DNA of 37,374 nucleotides, taken from contig CADCCR010000006.1 of assembly GCA_902799985.1 (NCBI GenBank), positions 1 to 37,374 on the forward strand, read 5' to 3'. The stretch is from an uncultured Bacteroidales bacterium. GTDB lineage: Bacteria > Bacteroidota > Bacteroidia > Bacteroidales > Bacteroidaceae. The position numbers were made by a program, and so were the translations under genes. Positions 8,233 through 15,618 of this stretch are shown piece by piece (positions within the stretch are counted from its first letter, which is position 1; each line of letters opens with the position of its first letter). The notes under the pieces were generated by a model, which saw only the letters and a program-made list of their open reading frames with translations, was not told the origin of the DNA and made no database searches.

Positions 8233-10389
8233 TTATTCTTCCTTCAGCGTTGCCTGATATTCTGCAACGAGCTTCTGCTGTACGTCGGCAGGAACGAGCT
8301 CGTAGCTGGCGAACTTCGTGTTGAAGCTTGCACGGCCACCGGTGAGGCTGCTCAAAGCGGTACTGTAGCTTGCCATCTCCTTCAGAGGAGCCTTGGCGGT
8401 CAGCTTCTCGTAACCGTTTTCGCTGCTCATGCCCATAATCATGGCACGGCGTCCCTGCAGGTCGCTCATCACGTCGCCCATCTTGTCGCTCGGAACGAGG
8501 ACTTCCACGTCGTAGATAGGCTCCAGAATCTTCGGACCAGCCTCCTTGAAGGCCTGTGCGAAGGCCTGACGGCCAGCCAGCATGAAGGAAAGTTCGTTGG
8601 AGTCAACCGGGTGCATCTTGCCGTCGTAGACGATGACGCGGACGTCGCGAGCGTAGCAACCCGTGAGGGGACCCTGTTCCATGCGCTGCATGATACCCTT
8701 GAGGATGGCAGGCATGAAGCGTGCATCGATGGCACCGCCCACAACGCTGTTGATGAAGACAAGCTTGCCGCCCCATTCCAGATCAACAACTTCCTCGCTC
8801 TTGGCGTTGATGCGATATTCCTGATTGCCGAAACGATAGACTTCGGGAGCTGGCATGCCTTCAACGTAAGGCTCTACGATGAGGTGCACTTCGCCGAACT
8901 GACCAGCACCGCCCGACTGCTTCTTGTGACGGTAGTCGGCACGAGCGGCCTTCGTGATGGTCTCGCGATAAGGAATCTTCGGCTCATCGAAGGCAATCTG
9001 AATCTTCTCGTTGTTCTCCATGCGCCACTTCAGCGTGCGGAGGTGGAACTCGCCCTGTCCGTGTACAAGAATCTGACGAAGCTCCTTGCTCTGCTCAATC
9101 TGCCACGTGGGATCCTCCTCGCGCATCTTCTGCAGGGCGTTCATCATCTTCTCTGTCTCGCTCTCATTGACGGCGCGAATGGCACGTGAGTACTTCGAGT
9201 TGGGATACTTGATGAAGTTGAAGCGGTTCTCGCAGTCCTTACCGTTCAGGGTGTTGCCGGTCTTCACGTCCTTGAGCTTCACGCTGCAACCGATGTCGCC
9301 AGCCATGAGCTGCTCCACCTTGATGCGGTTGGCACCGGCACAAGCGAACATCTGTGCGATGCGTTCCTTGCTGCCGCGGTCGGCATTGGTCAGGTCCATA
9401 CCTTCCTGTACGGTGCCGCTCATCACCTTGAAGTACTGTACTTCACCGATATGAGGCTCCATCGCAGTCTTGAAGAAGAAGAGGCTGACGGGACCGTCGG
9501 GATTGGGGGCAACTTCTTCGCCACGCGAGTTGAACACCTTGGGCATCTCGTCGACGAAAGGAACGACGTTGCCGAGGAACTCCATGAGACGGCGCACACC
9601 CATGTCGCGGACGGCATCGACGCAGAAGACGGGGAACATGCCGCGGCTGATGAGACCCTTGCGGATGCCTTCGCGCATCTCGTCTTCTGTCAGGTCTTCG
9701 CTCTCGAAGAATTTCTCCATGAGCGTCTCGTCGTGCTCAGCTGCTGCCTCGATGAGGGCCTTGTGCATTTCCAGAGCCTTGTCCATCTGGTCGGCAGGAA
9801 CGTCTTCAATCTTCGGTTCGCCACCATCGGGACCCCATGAATACTTCTTCATGAGCAGAACATCGATGAGAGAATTGAAGTTGGGACCTGTCTCAATAGG
9901 ATACTGAACGGGAACGACCTTCGGACCATAGATGCTTGTCAGCTGTTCCATGAGCTGATCGAAGTCGCAGTTTTCGTCGTCGAGCTGGTTGACGAGGAAG
10001 ATGACGGGCTTGCCCAGCTTCTCTGTATAGCGGAAATGATTCTGTGTGCCTACCTCGACGCCGGCAGCCCCCTTGAGCAGAAGGATGGCGGTGTCAGTGA
10101 CGTTGAGAGCCGTGAGTGCTGCACCTGCAAAGTCGTCACTGCCCGGGCAATCGATAAAGTTGATTTTCTTACCGTTCCACTCCACGTGGCATACGGTGGA
10201 GAATACTGAGTACCCATACTCGTGCTCTACGGGGAAGTAGTCGCTGACAGTTGTGTGCTGACTTACTCTGCCACGGCGTTTGATGATGCCAGCCTCGTAG
10301 AGCATAGCTTCAGTCAAGGTCGTTTTGCCTGCTCCATCATTGCCTAAAAGGGCAATGTTTTTAATCTCTTTAGTCTTATAAATCTTCAT
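8233..10389 (-). CDS. EF-G paralogue with altered GTPase centre (EF-G2-like)
   Basis: A 718-residue translocation factor with all EF-G domains; domain IV is well conserved (HKKQSGGAGQFGEVHL). The GTPase centre departs from canonical EF-G. The P-loop GNDGAGKTTL (16-25) is intact, but switch I has YGYSV (58-62) where EF-G has RGITI. The G3 box is DCPGSDDF, with Ser84 in place of the catalytic His of DTPGHVDF, and G4 is NQLD instead of NKxD. Bacteroides are known to carry a second EF-G (EF-G2) that supports translation without GTP hydrolysis in carbon-limited cells, and this protein looks like that class. The start is set at ATG 10389 (MKIYKTKEIKNIALLG), which fits the family; an in-frame extension to 10431 is unlikely. 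It has its own terminator downstream. Confidence 0.88.
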   Translation of the reverse strand: MKIYKTKEIKNIALLGNDGAGKTTLTEAMLYEAGIIKRRGRVSQHTTVSDYFPVEHEYGYSVFSTVCHVEWNGKKINFIDCPGSDDFAGAALTALNVTDTAILLLKGAAGVEVGTQNHFRYTEKLGKPVIFLVNQLDDENCDFDQLMEQLTSIYGPKVVPVQYPIETGPNFNSLIDVLLMKKYSWGPDGGEPKIEDVPADQMDKALEMHKALIEAAAEHDETLMEKFFESEDLTEDEMREGIRKGLISRGMFPVFCVDAVRDMGVRRLMEFLGNVVPFVDEMPKVFNSRGEEVAPNPDGPVSLFFFKTAMEPHIGEVQYFKVMSGTVQEGMDLTNADRGSKERIAQMFACAGANRIKVEQLMAGDIGCSVKLKDVKTGNTLNGKDCENRFNFIKYPNSKYSRAIRAVNESETEKMMNALQKMREEDPTWQIEQSKELRQILVHGQGEFHLRTLKWRMENNEKIQIAFDEPKIPYRETITKAARADYRHKKQSGGAGQFGEVHLIVEPYVEGMPAPEVYRFGNQEYRINAKSEEVVDLEWGGKLVFINSVVGGAIDARFMPAILKGIMQRMEQGPLTGCYARDVRVIVYDGKMHPVDSNELSFMLAGRQAFAQAFKEAGPKILEPIYDVEVLVPSDKMGDVMSDLQGRRAMIMGMSSENGYEKLTAKAPLKEMASYSTALSSLTGGRASFNTKFASYELVPADVQQKLVAEYQATLKEE

Positions 10390-10492
10390 TTTTATTATGG
10401 TTTTATTGGTTATTTTCGCTATTTCGGGCATAAATTTACTACAAATTCCCGTAATGGCAAGGGAGTGACGATATGTTAAACAACATAAAACC

Positions 10493-11635
10493 TCATTTCA
10501 TCAAGTCGCTGATGATATCGTTGGAGGTAAAGATGCCCTCTTGGGTAAGGCAAAGATGCCCGTTGTGGACCTCCAGAAGGTGTTTTGCGAGGTGAGGCTC
10601 AGCTTGTTTCAGACAATAGCTGCGGTCATCGTCGGAGAGTTCGTCGAGCGGGATTCCGTTGCTGGTCCGCAGGCGTGTCATGACGAACTCGTCGTAGAAT
10701 TCTGCATCGCTGAGGACTTCTACTTCGTGCGGAACGTCGTTGAGGAGACGCTCATCGTTCGGCACATTGCTGTTCGCTGCGATATAAGCCTTGATGTCGG
10801 GCAGGTTGGCACGTCGGGAACGAAAGCCGTCGTAGGAATGAGCGCCTGCACCAAGTCCAAGGTAGGGAATGCCTTGCCAGTAGCTGCTATTGTGACGTGA
10901 GTGAAAGCCGGGCAAGGCAAAGTTGGAAATCTCGTAATGAAGGAAGCCTGCCTGCCTTGTGGCAGCTATCAGGTGGTTATACATCTGGCGTGAAAGCTCT
11001 TCGTCGGCCTCCTCGACGTCTCCCCTGCGAAGCATCTTGTCGAGGGGCGTGCCTTCTTCATAGGAGAGCGCATACGCGCTGAGGTGAGTGATGCCGAGAC
11101 TGATGGCTTGTTCTACGTCGCTTTGCCAGTCGTTCATCGTCTGTCCAGGGAGCCCGTAGATGAGGTCGAGACTGATGTTTGTGATGCCGGCTTCCTTGCA
11201 GGCTTCCACGGCTTTGACCGTTTGACTTGCATCGTGGCGACGCGATAGGAACCGGAGCAAGCGGTCGTTGAACGTCTGTGCTCCCATGCTGATGCGGTTG
11301 ACGGGCGTATGGCTGAGGCCATCCAACCACTCGGGAGTGACGTCATCGGGGTTGGCTTCGATGGTCACCTCTGCATCGGCATCAAGCTCGAAGTATTGGC
11401 CGACGGACGATAAGATTCCCTCCAACACATCCAGCGGCAGCAGACTTGGTGTGCCACCCCCTATATATAAAGAATGTACGCGCGTACATTTTATATAATG
11501 TCTTCTGCGGCACATCTCTTTCTCCAGGGCACGCACGTACGCAATCATCGTGTCCCGGCCCAATGTGGTGGAGTAGAAGTCGCAATAGATGCAACGCGAA
11601 CGGCAGAAAGGAATGTGGATGTATATGGAATACAT
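10493..11635 (-). CDS. hemW: Radical SAM heme chaperone HemW
   Basis: A 380-residue radical SAM protein of the HemN/HemW group, which binds heme and a 4Fe-4S cluster. The cluster motif is CRSRCIYC, read CxxxCxxC and followed by DF as in HemW. The SAM-binding GGGTPS motif follows, then the family patterns RISMGAQTFND, YEISNFALPG, RHNSSYW and GLGAGAHSYDG. The older annotation is oxygen-independent coproporphyrinogen oxidase, but the short N-terminus MYSIYIHIPFC favours HemW. ATG 11635 is preferred to an in-frame codon at 11653, which would precede it with MLRERI. An A/T-rich palindromic repeat lies directly upstream. Confidence 0.9.
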   Translation of the reverse strand: MYSIYIHIPFCRSRCIYCDFYSTTLGRDTMIAYVRALEKEMCRRRHYIKCTRVHSLYIGGGTPSLLPLDVLEGILSSVGQYFELDADAEVTIEANPDDVTPEWLDGLSHTPVNRISMGAQTFNDRLLRFLSRRHDASQTVKAVEACKEAGITNISLDLIYGLPGQTMNDWQSDVEQAISLGITHLSAYALSYEEGTPLDKMLRRGDVEEADEELSRQMYNHLIAATRQAGFLHYEISNFALPGFHSRHNSSYWQGIPYLGLGAGAHSYDGFRSRRANLPDIKAYIAANSNVPNDERLLNDVPHEVEVLSDAEFYDEFVMTRLRTSNGIPLDELSDDDRSYCLKQAEPHLAKHLLEVHNGHLCLTQEGIFTSNDIISDLMK

Positions 11636-11650
11636 GATTCTCTCTCTCAA

Positions 11651-11803
11651 CAATTCATAATTCTTAATTCATAATTCATAATTAGGCTACGCCAAGACCT
11701 TCGCGAAGGATATAATTATGAACAATGAAGTATGAATTATGAAGCAAGGCTCGACGTAAGTCAACTATGAATTATGAATTATGAATTAAATTATGAAGTA
11801 TGA
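11651..11803. repeat. A/T-rich palindromic intergenic repeat (AATTATGAATT units)
   Basis: Left arm 11651-11684 (AATTCATAATTC units) is an imperfect reverse complement of 11713-11743 and again of 11766-11803 (TATGAATTATGAATT units). Between them is a 12-bp perfect palindrome, CCTTCGCGAAGG, at 11698-11709. It fills the gap between the DUF4827 gene and hemW, both on the minus strand, so it would be a strong hairpin in a read-through RNA. It looks like the same kind of short interspersed element as the one inside rlmD, with different sequence. Confidence 0.75.
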
Positions 11804-11810
11804 ACTAACA

Positions 11811-12503
11811 CTAGTCTCTCATCTTCTGGAACGTCAACTCGTAGAAGCAGGGATAGACGTTGCTCGTGGCGCTGACCTGTCCCTCGCTATGCGGCACGAT
11901 GAGACGGACTTTGGCTATGCCTTCGTTCTCGCTTTCCTGTCGGCCGATGCGGATATACGAGAAGGGGATAAGCCATCCGCTTGGCACGCTGGTGCTGTTG
12001 TACTGCAGATACATGGCCCCGCCGCCATTGATTTCCGTGTCGAATGTGGCGGAGAAGCTACCAGAGTAGTTCGTAATCTTGATGATGTCGGGATTGGGGT
12101 GCCAGTAGTAGACATCGTTGCGAAGCTGAATGCTGTCGCCCATGATGTTGAACTCCACGAAGCGGCAGATGACGCGTGCCGTCTTCCCCGACTCGAGTTT
12201 CTCACCTGTTCCCTTGCGCACTATCTGCATGTAGACGCCCGAGTTGCTGAAGAGCACGTATTGGTTCTTTTCCAAGTCTGTTGTTGAGTCCTGTGCCAAG
12301 AACTGTTGTTCGGAGATGGTTTCTATCTTGCCGACGTAGCAGACGGTGTCGCCGTTCTCGTCGCGCACACAGATGTCTCGGTCCAGGAAGGAAGAGATGG
12401 CCTTGTGTTCTTTCTCTTTCTGTTCGGCATAGGTCTCGGTATTGTCGCACGAGGCAAGGAAGCAAGAGATGAGCAAAGGCAACAGATATAGCGTTTTCTT
12501 CAT
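11811..12503 (-). CDS. DUF4827 family lipoprotein
   Basis: A 230-residue predicted lipoprotein. The signal peptide MKKTLYLLPLLISCFLASC ends in a lipobox (LASC), so Cys19 would be lipidated. The mature part resembles Bacteroidetes DUF4827 proteins, which are related in shape to FKBP-type domains (GTGEKLESGKTARVICRFVEFNI), but no activity can be claimed. Start ATG 12503 is chosen because it opens the signal peptide and lies 22 nt after a TACCTTTG box; a longer frame to 12527 would precede it with MSLNKHKL. It stands 83 nt downstream of nrnA with its own promoter. Confidence 0.8.
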   Translation of the reverse strand: MKKTLYLLPLLISCFLASCDNTETYAEQKEKEHKAISSFLDRDICVRDENGDTVCYVGKIETISEQQFLAQDSTTDLEKNQYVLFSNSGVYMQIVRKGTGEKLESGKTARVICRFVEFNIMGDSIQLRNDVYYWHPNPDIIKITNYSGSFSATFDTEINGGGAMYLQYNSTSVPSGWLIPFSYIRIGRQESENEGIAKVRLIVPHSEGQVSATSNVYPCFYELTFQKMRD

Positions 12504-12524
12504 GAGTTTATGTTTATTTAGTGA

Positions 12525-12532
12525 CAAAGGTA
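12525..12532 (-). promoter_or_regulatory. -7 box TACCTTTG for the DUF4827 gene
   Basis: Exact TAnnTTTG on the minus strand, 21 nt before the ATG at 12503 and 54 nt after the nrnA stop. No clear -33 TTTG. Confidence 0.55.
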
Positions 12533-12586
12533 CGAAAAAGATACGGAATGTTTACTTTTGCGGGGATGAAAGTGAACGTAAATTGC

Positions 12587-13618
12587 TTATTTTAACATTT
12601 CGGAAAAGGTCTCCACAGCCTTCTTTACCGTCTCGCATGCCTCTTCCATGGTGCAGACGAGCTTGCCTCCGCTGGCATTCTTGTGACCGCCGCCGTTGAA
12701 GAAACGGGAAGCCATCTGGTCACATGGGAAGTCGTCCACGCTACGCAGGCTGAGCTTCATGGTGCCGGGATGCTCTGTGTCCTCGTTGATGAAGATGCTG
12801 AGCCGCATGCCAAGTATCTGCAGGGGGATGTTGACGAGCCCTTCGGTGTCACCATTCTTGACGTTGAAGCGACGTCGCTCCTCGTTGGTGAGGGTGATGA
12901 TGGTCGTGCGATAATTGTGCAAGACCTTCATGTTCACATAGAGAAGATAGCCTTGCAGACGCAGCCGGCCTTCGGATGCCGTGTAGAAGACGTTGCGGTA
13001 GATTTGGTCTTTGTCTATGCCGCGTGCCAGGAGATGGCTGATGCATTCGAAGATGACGGGGCGGTTGGAGTTGAAGGAGAAGGCGCCTGTGTCGCACATC
13101 ATGGCTGCATAGAGGCAGACGGCTTCGTCCTGCGAGATGCTGTTGAGCTCGCCGAGCTGGTGCAACAGGTGGCAGATGACTTCGCCGGTGGCACACATCT
13201 CGGGTCGGGAGACCGTAAGCTGGCAGAAGAATGCAGGGTCGAGATGGTGGTCGATGAGGATGCGCGGAGCCAGACTTGCCATCACATGTTCCTCCAGGCC
13301 GTTGAGTCGGCTGGGCTGGTTGAGGTCGCAGATGATGATGAGGTCTGCTTGCTCTACGGCTGCTTTGGCCTGTTCCTGCTGACGTGTGTAAATGAGGATG
13401 CTGTCTGCTCCGGGCATCCATTTCAGGAAGTCGGGGAAGATGTTGGGCATAGCCACTGTGACCTGCTTGCCTTTCCGCCTCAGATAGTTGGCCAGACCAA
13501 GCGCGGAACCTATGGCATCGCCGTCGGGACCGACATGTGCGCTAATGACAACCTTTGTGCAGTCGTCCAGCAGTTTCCGGAATTCTTTCAGTTCCTTTTC
13601 GGATAGAATGTTCTCCAT
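12587..13618 (-). CDS. nrnA: DHH/DHHA1 phosphoesterase, NrnA-like
   Basis: A 343-residue cytosolic DHH-family enzyme. NrnA proteins degrade nanoRNAs and dephosphorylate pAp. The DHH domain has SAHVGPDGDAIGSALGL, ICDLNQPSRL and the name-giving IDHHLD, all metal ligands, then the AAMMCDTGAF segment. The C-terminal DHHA1 domain carries FFNGGGHKNASGG. Length and motif order are those of NrnA/MgpA. The S41 protease gene ends 10 nt upstream, so nrnA is likely transcribed with it. Confidence 0.9.
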   Translation of the reverse strand: MENILSEKELKEFRKLLDDCTKVVISAHVGPDGDAIGSALGLANYLRRKGKQVTVAMPNIFPDFLKWMPGADSILIYTRQQEQAKAAVEQADLIIICDLNQPSRLNGLEEHVMASLAPRILIDHHLDPAFFCQLTVSRPEMCATGEVICHLLHQLGELNSISQDEAVCLYAAMMCDTGAFSFNSNRPVIFECISHLLARGIDKDQIYRNVFYTASEGRLRLQGYLLYVNMKVLHNYRTTIITLTNEERRRFNVKNGDTEGLVNIPLQILGMRLSIFINEDTEHPGTMKLSLRSVDDFPCDQMASRFFNGGGHKNASGGKLVCTMEEACETVKKAVETFSEMLK

Positions 13619-13628
13619 GATGGGATTT

Positions 13629-15257
13629 TTAATTGTCTGTTTCGGGTGCTTGGGGGAAGGAAAGACCTTGTTCGAGTATCTCTTGTGCCTTGATGACGAC
13701 GGGGTCGTCCTTCCCGATGAACATGAGGTAGTCCTTCATCTCACCCACATAATTGATGATGTTGCCGTAGATGCTACGTTCGAAGAGTCGGCGGCTCTTC
13801 TGCAACATGAGGTTGCGACGGCGCAACTGATGCTTTTCGCCGAACTGAGCGAACTTTTCCAGCAGGTTCTCCTTGCGTAGATACTGTTCCATGCGGTCGA
13901 CCGTTCGGAGCGATGTGAGCTTGGCGCGGTTGGCGTCGGCATAGGCGAAGGCGAACTGATGGATGAGTCCGGTGAAGACAGCTTCGCGGTAGTATGAGGT
14001 GATGGTCGTGGTGTCCTCGGGGACAAAGAAGTCGGGGGTGATGCCGCCACCGCCGTAGACGATGCGACCGATGCTTGTCTGGTACTGCTCGCCTTCCTGC
14101 GGGATGCTGTCCTGCGAGAAGTATTCTCCGCGTTCGTAGCGTGCCAGCAGGTCGTTTTCATACTCTTCGCCATGGCCCTTCTCATAGGGTTTCTGTATGC
14201 AACGTCCGCTGGGTGTGTAGTAACGGGCTACGGTGAGACGGACCACGCTGCCGTCGCGGAAGTTCATGGGCTGCTGCACCAGTCCCTTGCCGAAGGTGCG
14301 ACGGCCCACGATGGTGCCTCGGTCGTTGTCCTGAATCGCTCCTGCGAATATCTCGCTGGCGCTTGCGCTGAACTCATCCACGAGGACGACAAGCGGGAGC
14401 TTCTGGAAGGTGCCGCGTCCGTCGCTGGGGAACTCTTCGCGCGGACTCTTGCGTCCTTCGGTATAGACGATGAGCTTGCCACCCGGCAGGAACTCGTTGA
14501 CCATCTGTATGGCTGTGAGCATGTAGCCTCCGCCATTGCCGCGAAGGTCGATGATGAGCCCCTTCATGCCTTCCATGTTGAGGTTGGCAAGGGCGACGAG
14601 CATTTCTGCGTAGGTCTGTTCGCCGAAGTTCTTGACATGCAGATAGCCTGTCCGCTCGTTCATCATGTAGTAGGCATCGACGCTGATGACGGGTATGTCT
14701 CCGCGAACAACGGTGAAATACTGCAGGTCTGGCGTGCCGTGACGCTTGATGCCAAGCTTCACCTTCGAGCCTTTCACGCCCTTGAGGTGCTTCATGACGT
14801 TGGTGTCCTCCATGCCCACGAGCGATGTGGTGTCGGCTGTGACGATACGGTCTCCTGCCAGGATGCCGACCTTCTCGGCCGGTCCGCCGTGGATGACGGA
14901 CATGACGTTCACGGTGTCGCGTTCCATCCGGAACTGCACGCCGATGCCGCTGAAGGAGCCTTTCAGGTCCTCGCTTGCTTCCTCGGCGTCCTTGGGGCCG
15001 AAGTACTTGCTGTGCGGGTCCAGCTCGCTGAGTATCTGTGGCATGGCATCCTCGACGAGGGTGTTCATGTCGACCGTGTCGACGTAGTTGTTGTCGATGA
15101 GTTGCAACAGGTATCCCACCTTGTTCGTACCCGTGTTGATGATGTTGATGCGACCGCCCGAGAAGTGACTCGTGTAGAATGTGCCGATGCAGATGCCTGC
15201 GATGGTGCCGAGGGCTATGAGCAGAGGCGTGAAGCGATGCTTGGTGTCTGGGTTCAT
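13629..15257 (-). CDS. S41 family carboxy-terminal processing peptidase
   Basis: A 542-residue periplasmic C-terminal protease (Ctp family). A hydrophobic segment at about residues 11-30 (LLIALGTIAGICIGTF) is an anchor or uncleaved signal. A PDZ domain follows (GSFSGIGVQF, GGPAEKVGILAGDRI), then the tail-specific protease domain with LIIDLRGNGGG. The nucleophile Ser is in EFSASASEIFAGA and the general-base Lys in RRTFGKG. A C-terminal extension of about 130 residues is common in Bacteroidetes. A near-consensus -7 box (TACCTTTA, 15262-15269) sits 4 nt before the ATG, like the arrangement at rprX. Repeat array B lies about 120 nt upstream. Confidence 0.92.
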   Translation of the reverse strand: MNPDTKHRFTPLLIALGTIAGICIGTFYTSHFSGGRINIINTGTNKVGYLLQLIDNNYVDTVDMNTLVEDAMPQILSELDPHSKYFGPKDAEEASEDLKGSFSGIGVQFRMERDTVNVMSVIHGGPAEKVGILAGDRIVTADTTSLVGMEDTNVMKHLKGVKGSKVKLGIKRHGTPDLQYFTVVRGDIPVISVDAYYMMNERTGYLHVKNFGEQTYAEMLVALANLNMEGMKGLIIDLRGNGGGYMLTAIQMVNEFLPGGKLIVYTEGRKSPREEFPSDGRGTFQKLPLVVLVDEFSASASEIFAGAIQDNDRGTIVGRRTFGKGLVQQPMNFRDGSVVRLTVARYYTPSGRCIQKPYEKGHGEEYENDLLARYERGEYFSQDSIPQEGEQYQTSIGRIVYGGGGITPDFFVPEDTTTITSYYREAVFTGLIHQFAFAYADANRAKLTSLRTVDRMEQYLRKENLLEKFAQFGEKHQLRRRNLMLQKSRRLFERSIYGNIINYVGEMKDYLMFIGKDDPVVIKAQEILEQGLSFPQAPETDN

Positions 15258-15378
15258 AATGTAAAGGTAATTACTGTTTTAGGAGTTCAGCCCTTTATTT
15301 GTTATTTAATGTAATGTCATTATATTCTTCGTTTCGTTCATGCATTAGCGCCATGAAGATTCCGTACATTCTGCCTGT

Positions 15379-15576
15379 CGAAGTAGGAATAAGCGCAAGG
15401 CGATTCCGAAATAAGCGCAGGGCGCTTCCGAAATAAGCACGGGGAGCTTCCGAAATAAGCACGAGGCGCTTCCGAAATAAGCACGCGTCGTTGGCGAACT
15501 AAGCACGTGTCGTTGGCAAACTAAGCACGTGTCGTTGGCAAACTTGACACGCGTCGTTGCCGAACTACCTTCAGGT
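15379..15576 (-). repeat. 22-bp tandem array B (9 units, both repeat types)
   Basis: Nine contiguous 22-bp units start at 15379, 15401 and so on to 15555. Read on the minus strand, the units nearest the deaminase stop are type 1 as in array A (CACG[CT]GCTTAGTT, two bases, CCAACGA). The units farther on are type 2 as in array C (CTCGTGCTTATTTC then GGAAGCG). The switch is at about 15488. It lies in the 361-nt gap between the fused peptidase-deaminase gene and the S41 gene; the rest of that gap (15577-15618 and 15258-15378) shows nothing further apart from the S41 promoter. A reading frame of 83 codons crosses it but is repeat-derived. Confidence 0.9.
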
Positions 15577-15618
15577 GATGACTCTCGAGACCTCATGATG
15601 TTATCTTGGCGAACAGGT

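Noticed and set aside
15345..15596. Open frame of 83 codons on the minus strand across array B
   Set aside because: It is produced by the repeat itself (66-nt super-period), has no start signal or family resemblance, and similar frames would appear in any such array.
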